Part shown: positions 56,131-64,000 of the stretch, in pieces
Layout of the letters: each line of letters starts with the position of its first letter
How positions within the stretch are numbered: position 1 is the stretch's first letter
Origin: Pseudomonas lactucae
Lineage (GTDB): Bacteria; Pseudomonadota; Gammaproteobacteria; Pseudomonadales; Pseudomonadaceae
Length of the DNA: 64,000 bases
Direction of reading: 5' to 3'
Assembly (NCBI RefSeq): GCF_016937615.1
Contig: NZ_JAFHKI010000032.1
Span: 1 to 64,000 of the forward strand
Made by a program: the position numbers and the translations under genes
Notes under the pieces: generated by a model
Databases searched by the model: none
What the model saw: the letters and a program-made list of their open reading frames with translations, nothing else
Told to the model about the DNA's origin: nothing

Positions 56131-57346
56131 GCCGGCCCCGGCAACAATAGAGGCCGAACATGCTGAGCACGCTGTAGCTCAACAAAGCCGGCCAACCGAG
56201 TTGGCTGGCCGGCCACAGCCCCACCAGCGGCGCCAGCCCTACCAGCGGCACATTCAGCGCCAGGCGCGCCCATTCGGCTTTCAGCGCCCAGGGGCGATTC
56301 TCCAGGGCCACGCCCAAGGTGAACAGCCCCAGCGCCATCGTGCTCCAGCCCAGAGCCAACGCGGGTATGGGCAGCCCTTCGCCGGCGTTCATCAAATAAC
56401 TGCCAAACCCCACGTACACCGCAAACTGCAGGGCGATGTAAGCCTGTTGACGGGGATCGAGCGGCACCTCGAATTTGCGGAACTGGCTCAAGTCCGGCTT
56501 GGCCAACGGGTATCTGGCCTGCACGTCCGCAGGGCGCCAGCCAGTGGGCATGAACCAGATGCGCAGCTTGTCCCGCCAACGTTCGGCACGCCGCGCATCA
56601 CGCCACAACTGCGCATAAAACTGCAGGTTGGCCCACAGCGGGTTCCAACTGGCCAAGGGCGTGGTCACGCCGAAAATCACCGGTTCATTGTCATCCTCTT
56701 CCTGAAAGGTGCCGAACAGCCGGTCCCAAAGAATGAACACCCCGCCGTAGTTGCGATCCATGTAGAGAGCGTTCTGTGCATGGTGGGCCCGATGGTTGGA
56801 CGGCGTGACGAAGAGCCACTCGAACCAACCGAGTTTGGGCACATGGCGGGTATGCACCCAGAACTGGTACAGCAGGTTGAGCGAGGCCACACTGATAAAC
56901 ACCACCAGCGGCACGCCGAGTACGGCCAGGGGCAGGTAGAAAATCCAGCTCAGCAAAAAGCCGGTGCTGGTCTGGCGCAGGGCTGTGCTGAGGTTGTAGT
57001 CCTCGCTCTGGTGATGCACCGAATGCGCGGCCCACAGGATGTTGCGCTCATGGCCCATGCGGTGCAGCCAGTAGTAGCAGAAGTCGTAGAACACAAAGGC
57101 AAACGCCCAGGTCCAGACACTATGGGCAGGCAGTTCGATCACAGCCAGGTGCTTGAGGGCGAATGCGTAGGTCAGCAGCCCAACGCCCTTGGTGAACAGC
57201 CCGGTGGTGGTGGACAGCACGCCGGTGCTGAGACTGTTGATGGCATCCGCCACCCGGTAGTTACGCTGGCCACGCCAGCGGTCGGCGAGCAGCTCCACCA
57301 CGATCAAGGCAATGAAAAACGGTACCGCGTAAGGCACGAAGTCCAT
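56111..57346 (-). CDS. sterol desaturase/fatty acid hydroxylase superfamily protein
   Basis: 411-aa polytopic membrane di-iron oxygenase. The histidine clusters of the family are seen: HRMGH, HSVHH and HRAHH. Helices precede and follow, with an extra C-terminal membrane region of about 130 aa after the catalytic part. Substrates of bacterial members include lipids, carotenoids and ether lipids, and none can be chosen here. It is divergent from elbB. Confidence 0.88.
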   Translation of the reverse strand: MDFVPYAVPFFIALIVVELLADRWRGQRNYRVADAINSLSTGVLSTTTGLFTKGVGLLTYAFALKHLAVIELPAHSVWTWAFAFVFYDFCYYWLHRMGHERNILWAAHSVHHQSEDYNLSTALRQTSTGFLLSWIFYLPLAVLGVPLVVFISVASLNLLYQFWVHTRHVPKLGWFEWLFVTPSNHRAHHAQNALYMDRNYGGVFILWDRLFGTFQEEDDNEPVIFGVTTPLASWNPLWANLQFYAQLWRDARRAERWRDKLRIWFMPTGWRPADVQARYPLAKPDLSQFRKFEVPLDPRQQAYIALQFAVYVGFGSYLMNAGEGLPIPALALGWSTMALGLFTLGVALENRPWALKAEWARLALNVPLVGLAPLVGLWPASQLGWPALLSYSVLSMFGLYCCRGRLTRLAT

Positions 57347-57462
57347 GGTCTGGTCCGGTCTATTTTTGTTACATCAAGAGTAGGTGCAGCAGCGCGAGAT
57401 CCCATTGGCAACAGGTTACAAATTAGTAGACATTTAACGCCAAGACCTCAGGAGAAATGCCC

Positions 57463-58128
57463 ATGAGCAAAAAGATTGCAGTGATCCTTTCCGGCTGCGG
57501 CGTGTATGACGGCGCCGAGATCCACGAAAGCGTGATCACCCTGCTGCGCTTGGATCAGCGCGGCGCTCAGGTCCAGTGCTTTGCACCCGATATTGCGCAA
57601 ATGCACGTGATCAACCACCTGACCGGCGAGGAAATGCCCGAGTCGCGCAACGTGCTGGTGGAATCGGCGCGTATTGCCCGAGGCGACGTCAAGAACATCG
57701 CTGAGGCCGACGTCACAGACTTCGATGCGCTGATCGTGCCCGGCGGGTTTGGTGCGGCGAAGAACCTGTCGAGCTTTGCCGTGGAGGGCGCAGGCTGCAG
57801 TGTTAACCCACAGGTATTGGCGTTGGCCGAAGCCTTTGCCGAAGCGGGCAAACCGGTGGGGCTGATCTGCATCTCACCGGCCCTGGCCGCGAAGATCTAT
57901 GGCCCTGGCGTGACCTGCACCATCGGCAACGATGCCGACACCGCCGCCGCATTGGACAAGATGGGCGCCACGCACCAGGAATGCACGGTTGAAGACATCG
58001 TCGAAGACACTGCGCGCAAGCTGGTCAGCACGCCGGCCTATATGCTCGGCAAGAACATCAGCGAGGTCGCGTCAGGCATCAACAAGCTGGTGGATCGGGT
58101 GCTGGAGCTGACCCACGAGAATGACTGA
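57463..58128 (+). CDS. elbB: isoprenoid biosynthesis glyoxalase ElbB
   Basis: 221-aa DJ-1/PfpI-family protein, originally named for a link to early isoprenoid synthesis and later shown in E. coli to have glyoxalase activity. Motifs: SGCGVYDGAEIHESV at the N-terminus, DALIVPGGFGAAKNLSSFA, and the nucleophile-elbow Cys in GLICISPALAAKI. The ATG at 57463 has AGGAG about 9 nt upstream. The in-frame ATG at 57457 is too close. It is single and followed by an inverted repeat. Confidence 0.93.
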   Translation: MSKKIAVILSGCGVYDGAEIHESVITLLRLDQRGAQVQCFAPDIAQMHVINHLTGEEMPESRNVLVESARIARGDVKNIAEADVTDFDALIVPGGFGAAKNLSSFAVEGAGCSVNPQVLALAEAFAEAGKPVGLICISPALAAKIYGPGVTCTIGNDADTAAALDKMGATHQECTVEDIVEDTARKLVSTPAYMLGKNISEVASGINKLVDRVLELTHEND

Positions 58129-58151
58129 TCAACTGACAGAGCATTAAATTG

Positions 58152-58198
58152 TGGTGAGCGGGCCTGCCCCGCGCGAGGCAAGCACGCTCACCACAGGA
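58152..58198. repeat. REP-like inverted repeat
   Basis: TGTGGTGAGCGGGCCTGCCCCGC facing GCAAGCACGCTCACCACA, with arms of 11 bp. It lies between the convergent elbB and yaiI genes. It is the second REP variant (GTGAGCGGG) in this window. Confidence 0.7.
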
Positions 58199-58199
58199 C

Positions 58200-58655
58200 T
58201 CAGGCCGGGCGCATCAATTGAGTGAGGATGCGGTCCAGTGAGTTGGCAAACGCCTGTTTGTCTTTGTCCCCATGGGGCGGTGGACCACCGCCCATCTGGC
58301 CCTGCTCACGCAGGTCGGTGAACAGGTTACGCACCGCCAGGCGCTCACTCATGTTCGCCGGGCTGAATTCCTTGCCACGCGGGTCAAGGGCCGTGACGCC
58401 CTTCTTCACCAGCCGGTCGGCCAGGGGCACGTCGCTGCAGATCACCAGTTCGCCGGGGACCGCGTGCTCTACCAGATAATCATCCGCCGCATCCGGGCCG
58501 CTGGGCACCACGATCAGCTTTACGCAGGCGAAGCTCGGCTTGATCTGGCTCTGCCCGGCCACCAGCACCACTTCGAACTGGCGCTTGAGGGCGAACTTCA
58601 CCACCTGGTCCTTGGCGGCCCGAGGGCAGGCGTCGGCGTCGATCCATACGCGCAC
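58200..58655 (-). CDS. YaiI/YqxD family protein (UPF0178)
   Basis: 151-aa protein with a PIN-like NYN fold. The N-terminal signature VRVWIDADACPRAAKDQVVK, the middle DAADDYLVEHAVPGELVICSD and the DVPLADRLVKKGVTALDPRG block are typical. Function is unproven, though a nuclease-like role is discussed for the superfamily. The start is GTG at 58655, one base after the FTR1-gene stop. An open upstream frame lies inside the FTR1 gene and is not real. Confidence 0.9.
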   Translation of the reverse strand: MRVWIDADACPRAAKDQVVKFALKRQFEVVLVAGQSQIKPSFACVKLIVVPSGPDAADDYLVEHAVPGELVICSDVPLADRLVKKGVTALDPRGKEFSPANMSERLAVRNLFTDLREQGQMGGGPPPHGDKDKQAFANSLDRILTQLMRPA

Positions 58656-58656
58656 C

Positions 58657-60551
58657 CTATGCCACCACTCGGCGTTTCTCTGCCATGCGACTGCGGCCAT
58701 ACAACACCATAATCGCCAGGATCGCCACGGCCTGCGCACTCAGCGAATAGGCATCGGCGTGAATGCCCAGCCAATCGAAGTCAAAGAACGCCACCGGCCG
58801 CGTGCCAAAGATGCCGGCTTCCTGCAACGCTTTGACACCATGCCCGGCAAACACCACCGACAGCGCACACAGCAGTGCAGCGTTGATGCCGAAAAACAAC
58901 GCCAGCGGCAACTTCGCCGAACCGCGCAGGATCACCCAGGCCAGGCCCACCAGCAACACCAGCGCGCTGGCGCCACCTGCCAGCACCGCGTTGTGCCCGG
59001 CCGGCCGGCCTGTAGCCATAGGGTTTCGTAGAACAGGATGACTTCGAACAGTTCGCGATACACCGAGAAGAACGCCAGCAGCGCGAACCCAAAGCGCCCG
59101 CCGCCGCCGACCAGGCTGCTCTTGATGTAGTCCTGCCAGGCGGCCGCGTGGCGCCGGTCGTGCATCCATACGCCGAGCCACAGCACCATGACACTGGCGA
59201 ACAGCGCGGTACAGCCTTCGAGCAGTTCGCGCTGGGCGCCGCTGACGTCAATCACATAGGCCGCCAACGCCCAGGTGGCCAAACCGGCCAGCAGCGCCAG
59301 CCCCCAACCCACGTTGACGCTGCGCACCGCCGACTGCTGGCCGGTGTTACGCAGAAAGGCGAGGATCGCCGCCAGCACCAGAATCGCTTCCAGACCTTCG
59401 CGCAGCAAAATCAGCAGGCCCGAGATATAGCTCAACGACCAGCTCAAGCCATCGCCACCCAGCAAACCGGCGGACTCGGTGAGCTTGCCCTTGGCCATGT
59501 TCAGGCGCTGCTGCACCTGCTCGATCGGCAAACCGTCCTGCAATGACTGCCGGTAGGCCATCAGGGCCTTCTCGGTGTCCTTGCGCACGTTGGCGTCGAC
59601 ATTGTCCAGCGAGCTTTCCACCAACTCGAAACCTTCCAGGTACGCCGCTACGGACAGGTCATAGGCCTGTTCGTGGTCGCCGTTACGAAACGCGGCGAGG
59701 CTCTTGTCCAACGTCGTCGCGGTGTAGTCGAGCAACTGTGCGGGGCCACGTTTGACCTGTGGCGGTTGCGCACGCTGGGCGCGGAAGGTCGCGGCTGCCA
59801 CGGGGCCGTCGGCGACCAGCACTTCATTGGGGGTCTGGCGGGCCAGGTCGGCGAGATTGAAGGGTTGTTCGCTTTTGGCGGCAGCCGGGTCGGCGGTGAA
59901 ACCGGCGATGTAGGTGGCCAGGTCCCAGCGTTGGCGGTCGTCCAGTTGGTCGGCGAAGGACGGCATATCGGTGCCTTCGATACCCAGGCCCAAGGTGTTG
60001 TAGATCGCATACAGGCTCAGGCGATCCAGGCGCGCGGCATCGCGCAGGTTGGCCGGCGGCGGCATGAGGCCCACGCCGGCCGGGCCATCACCCGCGCCGG
60101 CGGTGCCGTGGCAGACCGAACAATGCTGGGCGTAGAGCGGTGCACCACGTGTCGGGTCCGGCGTGATGGCCGGCGCCTGGCTGACTTCATAGGCCACTGC
60201 CAGCTTGGCGCCCAATTGACGGGCCTGGCGCGCAACCGCCACACCGTCCTGATGCGTGGTCACCGCTGCCAGCAACTCATCGACACCCTTGACCAACTCG
60301 GCACGTTCCGGCCTTTGCGGCAAATCCGCCACCAAGCCTTGCAACACCCCGAGGAACTCCACCTGTTCGCGGTATTCCGAATCATCAACCACCTTGCCCG
60401 CCGCCACTGTCGGTGGGTAGTCCGCGCCGATGTAATCCAGCAAATGCAGGGCCTGCGTTGCGCCCTCGGCAGTCGCGGCCATCAGGTTGAAGCTGCACGA
60501 CATCAACGCCGGCAACACCAGCCAGGCGAGAAAACGGAAGGGGGCAGTCAT
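58657..60551 (-). pseudogene. cytochrome c-FTR1 fusion iron permease, frame interrupted
   Basis: Iron permease of the FTR1 family with an extracytoplasmic N-terminal half. The signal peptide (1-26) is followed by a class I c-type heme motif CSVCH at residues 144-148, with a Met ligand in LMPPPANL or DMPSF. About seven helices follow, with the iron motif REGLE near residue 395. At about 58996-59010 one base is missing, so the last 120 residues (AGHNAVLAGGASALVLLVGL onward) lie in the next frame. The restored protein is 631 aa. It is a single-gene iron uptake unit, without efeO or efeB. Confidence 0.85.
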
Positions 60552-60700
60552 GAATGAATCTCAAATGGAAATACGAAGTAACACATTGTTAGGCCTTATG
60601 AGGTTTGACTCAAGCCGTAAGTGATTTGGCATACGCGCTGGCGGGTCATTTTAATGTCCGGTGGTGGCATTTTTGACGATTGCATCACAGCAAAAAGCCA

Positions 60701-60728
60701 TTGTTTTGCCAGTAATGGGGTTTATAAT
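60701..60728 (+). promoter_or_regulatory. sigma-70 promoter of the lipoprotein operon
   Basis: TTGTTT, a 16-bp spacer and TATAAT, a near-consensus promoter about 90 bp upstream of the first ATG of the COG3014-lpoB operon. Confidence 0.7.
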
Positions 60729-60816
60729 GCGGCGCCCTGTTAGTGCGAAAGGGAATTTCGTTCCTCGTTTTTATGAGGAATCACCACACCGGTTGACTAC
60801 TTTCAGGGAAGAAACT

Positions 60817-62212
60817 ATGGCATTTCGCGCCTTAACGCCGCTCGCGCTCGCGACGGTCACGTTGCTCTCCGGCTGTTCGATGTTTCGCAGCTACGACACC
60901 GAGCTGCAAGCCACCAATCAACAATTGGCCACCGGCAACATCGACGGTGCCTTGACCCTGCTGGAAAAAAACAACACCGGCCAGGACAAGGACCTGCTGT
61001 ATTTCTTCGAAAAAGGCGAGTTGTTGCGCGCCAAGGGCGACCTCGCCGGCAGCCAGACCGCCTGGCGCAGCGCCGACCTGCAAGTCTACAAGTGGGAAGA
61101 GTCGGTCAAGTTCGACAGCGCAAAGTACCTCGCCCAGTTCGGCAGTTTCCTGGCCAACGACAAGGTGCGTCGCTACGAAGGCTATGACTATGAAAAAGTC
61201 ATGCTGACCACCCAGATGGCTCTCAACCTGCTGGCCCTGAATGACTTTGACGTGCGCGCACCGAGATCAAGAAGACCCACGAACGCGAAGCCGTGATCGC
61301 CGACCTGCGCGACAAGGAATACCTCAAGCGCGAGGACGAAGCCCAGCGCGAAGGCGTTACCACCCAGATGAAAGACCTCAGCGGTTACCCGGTGCAAGCC
61401 CTGAACGCTCCGGAAGTGGTCGGCCTCAAAAACAGCTACCAGAGTGCGTTCAGCCATTACCTGGCCGGCTTCATCTACGAAGCCCTGGGCGAAAAAGACC
61501 TGGCAGCCCCTGGCTACCGCAAGGCCGCCGAGCTGCGCCCGAATACGCCACTACTGGAAAAGGCCTTGCTGGACCTGGATAAATCCAAGGTCGGCGCCAA
61601 TGAAACCGAGGTCCTGATTGTGGTGCAGAGCGGCCTCGCCCCGGCCCGCGATTCGATCCGCCTGCCCCTGCCGATCCCGATCAACGGCAACCTGGTGATC
61701 ACCCCGCTGTCGTTCCCGGTGATCAAGGCCGATACGTCAACGGCAACCTTCACGCAGATCGGCGTCGACGGTCAGCAACAGAACCTCACCGCACTCAACA
61801 GCACCACGGCCATGTCGCGTCGCGCCCTGCGCGATGACATGCCGGGGATCATCCTGCGCACCACCGTGCGCGCGGTGACCCGTGGCGTGGCACAGAACAA
61901 CCTGAACAAGACCAACCCCATGGCGGGCCTGGTGCTGGGCATTGCCTCGGCCGTCACCGAAGGCGCCGACACCCGCACCTGGCGCACCCTGCCGGACATG
62001 ACCCAAGTGACGCGCCTGCGCCTCAAGCACGGCGAGCACCAGGTCAGCCTGCCCAACGCCCTGGGCGGCACGCTGGTGACGGTCAAGGCGACCAACGCTA
62101 CCAAGTGATCACCCTGCGCGTGGTCGGTAACCAGGTGTTCGCCGGCGGCCTCGCGGCCCACGTGGTGCCGGGCACAACGCCTCAGGCCATCGCCACTCTC
62201 AAACAACCTTAA
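60817..62212 (+). pseudogene. COG3014-family lipoprotein, frame interrupted twice
   Basis: Large lipoprotein heading the operon. The signal peptide with lipobox LLSGC (about residues 14-18) is followed by helical repeats of TPR type and, in the last third, a domain with VLIVVQSGLAPARDSIRLPL and the turn MSRRALRDDMPGIILRTTVR. The frame breaks at about 61254 and about 62096, each time by one lost G. The correct stretches are FDVARTEIKKTHEREAVI and TNGYQVITLRVVGNQVF. The restored length is 465 aa, as expected. Function is unknown, and the context suggests outer-membrane or peptidoglycan work. Confidence 0.8.
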
Positions 62213-62222
62213 GGAGCACGCT

Positions 62223-62594
62223 ATGCGTCATTTCATCCTCGGCGCCCTGGCGCTGGTCCTGCTTGCCGGCTGCGCCACCCCGCCACCGCCAGAGCCCGGC
62301 AGCGCCGCGAGCAAGATCGTGGTGATGGGCAAGTTCAAGGGCATCGCCGTCGGCGCCATTCGCGTGGCGCGCGAGAACGGCTTTCTCACCGCCAAGGTGC
62401 AGTTGAGCAACATCACCAGCAGCAACCAGACGCTGTATTACCGCTTCGCCTGGCTGGGTGCCGACGGCTTCCCGGTGGGCGACGAGGACACCTGGAAAGT
62501 GCTGAACCTGTATGCCAACCAGGCGACGTTCCTGCCGGCCATCGCCAATTTGCCTCAGGCGGCGGATTTTCGCCTTGAAGTCAAAACCCCTTGA
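62223..62594 (+). CDS. YcfL-family lipoprotein
   Basis: 123-aa lipoprotein with lipobox LLAGC (residues 14-18). The DUF1425 core is evident: a beta-rich part with LTAKVQLSNITSSNQTLYYR and the C-terminal DFRLEVKTP. GGAG lies about 6 nt before the ATG, and the gene begins 10 bp after the previous stop. In E. coli ycfL is next to lpoB, the same as here. Function is unknown. Confidence 0.88.
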   Translation: MRHFILGALALVLLAGCATPPPPEPGSAASKIVVMGKFKGIAVGAIRVARENGFLTAKVQLSNITSSNQTLYYRFAWLGADGFPVGDEDTWKVLNLYANQATFLPAIANLPQAADFRLEVKTP

Positions 62595-62629
62595 GCCATT
62601 CCTTTCTTAAGCGCCAGAGAGATTTTCCC

Positions 62630-63217
62630 ATGTTTGCACGCTTCTCGATTCTCGCCGTGGTTGCCGTCCTGGCCAGCGGCTGCGCCAATACTTCGCCGGT
62701 ACTGGGCAGTAAAAACATCAACTACGGTGACACCAAGGCCGTGGAAACCGTGACCAACGAGTTCGGCTCCACCGACCTGCAGATGATCGCCGAAAGCATG
62801 ACCCGCTCCCTGGCCCAGTCCGGCATCCTGCACGGCCGTCCAGTGGTGCAGGTGTACGACGTGAAGAACAAGACCAGCGAGTACATCGACACCCGCGAGA
62901 TCACCACGTCGATCAAAACCCAGTTGATGAAGACCGGCACCGCGCGCTTCGCCAGCGACAACACCGACATGCAGAGCCAGGTCGACCAGCTCAAGCTGCA
63001 GAACCAGAGCGGCCTGTACAAGAAGACCACCGTGAGCAAGACCGGCAACATGGTCGCGGCCAAGTACCGCCTGGAAGGTTCCATCAGTTCCATCATCAAG
63101 CGCAGCTCGGACTACAAGGACGTGTTCTACAAGTTCAGCCTGCAGCTGATCGACGTCGAGAGCGGCCTGGCCGAGTGGATGGACGAAAAAGAAATCCGCA
63201 AGACGACGGAGCGCTAA
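62630..63217 (+). CDS. lpoB: penicillin-binding protein activator LpoB
   Basis: 195-aa outer-membrane lipoprotein. The lipobox LASGC (about 14-18) is followed by the LpoB core: STDLQMIAESMTRSLAQSGI, then QTLIDVESGLAEWMDEKEIR-like sequence near the end. In E. coli LpoB reaches through the periplasm and activates PBP1b. P. aeruginosa uses a different activator (LpoP) for its PBP1b, so what this LpoB does in Pseudomonas is open. It lies 35 bp after ycfL. Confidence 0.88.
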   Translation: MFARFSILAVVAVLASGCANTSPVLGSKNINYGDTKAVETVTNEFGSTDLQMIAESMTRSLAQSGILHGRPVVQVYDVKNKTSEYIDTREITTSIKTQLMKTGTARFASDNTDMQSQVDQLKLQNQSGLYKKTTVSKTGNMVAAKYRLEGSISSIIKRSSDYKDVFYKFSLQLIDVESGLAEWMDEKEIRKTTER

Positions 63218-63220
63218 GCA

Positions 63221-63961
63221 ATGCGTGCATGGATCGGCATGATCGGCCTGCTGTGCGCCTTTGGCGCCTCGGCCGCGCCGAAGATCGCGGTGACCGACCT
63301 GGCCTATGAGGCACGGGTCGAGGAATACATCCACCAGGTCTCGGCCAGCGACAACTTCCAGGCTAGCGCCTACCACGCCAGTGGTGCGTCGAGCTACAGC
63401 GAGTACGAGAGCCGTACCAGCTACATCGAGCAGACCGAGCTGCGTAAGTTCAGCGGTGATATCAAGGGCGAGATCCTCAAGTCCCGCCAGTTCCAGCTGG
63501 TGCAGGGCACGCCCTACACCGCCGATGCCAAGGGTGACGTCTATGACGTGATCAAGCGCATCAAGGCCGGTAACTTCAAGGGCGCGGACTACGTGCTGTT
63601 CGGCACCCTGTCAGACATCGACTTTACCCAGGACATCAACGCCCTGGATCACACCAACAGCTACTCGGCGGTGCTGGGCCTGACCCTGGTGGCGGATTTC
63701 AGCCTGATCAACACCCGTACTTTCGAGATCACCTCGGCGTTTACCGCCATGGGTGAAGGCCAGGACACCAAGCTGGTGAACAGCCGCGACGTGCGTGTGA
63801 GCCTCAATCGGCCACGGGTGGTGAAGGAAGTGTCCAAAGCGCTGGGTGAAGATGTCGCGCGGCAGTTGGCGGAACAACTGGGTGGCGGCTATCAAGAGCC
63901 TGGCCAGCCGGTGTTGCGCAACAACCTGCCACGAGATGAAGCGCCGAAGATTCTGCGCTGA
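63221..63961 (+). CDS. CsgG/LpoB-like secreted protein
   Basis: 246-aa protein with a signal peptide (1-18, cleaved after ASA) and no lipobox. The mature part starts KIAVTDLAYEARVEEYI and continues with GADYVLFGTLSDIDFTQDIN, the pattern of CsgG/FlgO/LpoB domains that assemble at the outer membrane. It begins 3 bp after lpoB, so the four genes are one operon. It is without the acylation Cys of CsgG, so it may remain periplasmic. Its partners are probably the three lipoproteins. Confidence 0.83.
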   Translation: MRAWIGMIGLLCAFGASAAPKIAVTDLAYEARVEEYIHQVSASDNFQASAYHASGASSYSEYESRTSYIEQTELRKFSGDIKGEILKSRQFQLVQGTPYTADAKGDVYDVIKRIKAGNFKGADYVLFGTLSDIDFTQDINALDHTNSYSAVLGLTLVADFSLINTRTFEITSAFTAMGEGQDTKLVNSRDVRVSLNRPRVVKEVSKALGEDVARQLAEQLGGGYQEPGQPVLRNNLPRDEAPKILR

Positions 63962-63989
63962 ACGGTAGCCCTCCAGGCAACACACAACC

Positions 63990-64000
63990 AATGTGGGAGG
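63990..64000. repeat. REP element, cut by the window end
   Basis: AATGTGGGAGG starts here, the left arm of the same REP family as at 34022. The rest lies outside the window. A matching right arm (CCCTCCCAC) opens the window at position 1. Confidence 0.55.

Overview
The window is a chromosomal segment of a Pseudomonas, most likely of the P. fluorescens group. The evidence is high GC content, GTGGGAGG-type REP elements, Pseudomonas-style proteins such as an OprD-family porin, LsfA-like peroxiredoxin and a DUF2388 protein, and a gene order that, as far as I recall, closely follows the argA-to-hemB stretch of P. aeruginosa PAO1. It is mostly core genome. I see no tRNA or rRNA gene, insertion sequence, prophage or CRISPR array. 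One structural RNA, 6S RNA (ssrS), lies between zapA and the 5-formyl-THF cyclo-ligase gene.

Layout. 0-12.6 kb: 1-Cys peroxiredoxin, OprD-family porin, argA and argE (arginine synthesis), a CYTH-CHAD protein, an Lrp/AsnC regulator divergent from a small ACT-like protein, an orphan GspE/PilB-type ATPase, a QmcA-NfeD pair, and two small envelope proteins. 12.6-18.3 kb: a lone DegT-family aminotransferase, gcvT-gcvH without gcvP, and a ferric-iron ABC permease and binding protein without an ATPase. 18.3-25.5 kb: a leftward operon ygfB-pepP-ubiH-DUF4442-ubiI facing a rightward zapB-like/zapA/ssrS/cyclo-ligase unit, then a 48-aa membrane protein and an EVE protein. 25.5-30.4 kb: the HlyD/RbbA/YhhJ ABC export system. 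30.4-41.5 kb: acyltransferase-SGNH, a FliL-like protein, quinone oxidoreductase, glpT with two GlpR-type operators, ChaC, an outer-membrane barrel, a ferredoxin-type reductase, ubiD, rho and trxA. 41.5-45.4 kb: a GntR-regulated polar amino-acid ABC importer. 45.3-49.9 kb: a chaperone-usher fimbrial operon. 50.3-55.3 kb: ppx and ppk (polyphosphate) converging, with hemB upstream of ppk. 55.5-60.6 kb: DedA, a fatty-acid hydroxylase-type membrane protein, elbB, YaiI and a cytochrome c-FTR1 iron permease. 60.8-64 kb: a four-gene lipoprotein operon (COG3014-like, YcfL, LpoB, CsgG-like).

Sequence quality. Eight genes are interrupted at nine places by what looks like the loss of one G or C in a GC-rich context. 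They are the HlyD, reductase, usher, fimbrial subunit, ppx, dedA, ftr1 and COG3014 genes, the last of these twice. All nine lie beyond 26 kb. Restoring one base at each place gives full-length family members, so I read these as probable sequencing or assembly errors rather than decay. They are listed as interrupted genes because that is what the sequence shows.

The least explained units are the terminal lipoprotein/CsgG-like operon, the Lrp/ACT-like divergent pair, the orphan GspE ATPase, and the fimbrial operon with its terminator-like hairpin between the subunit and chaperone genes.
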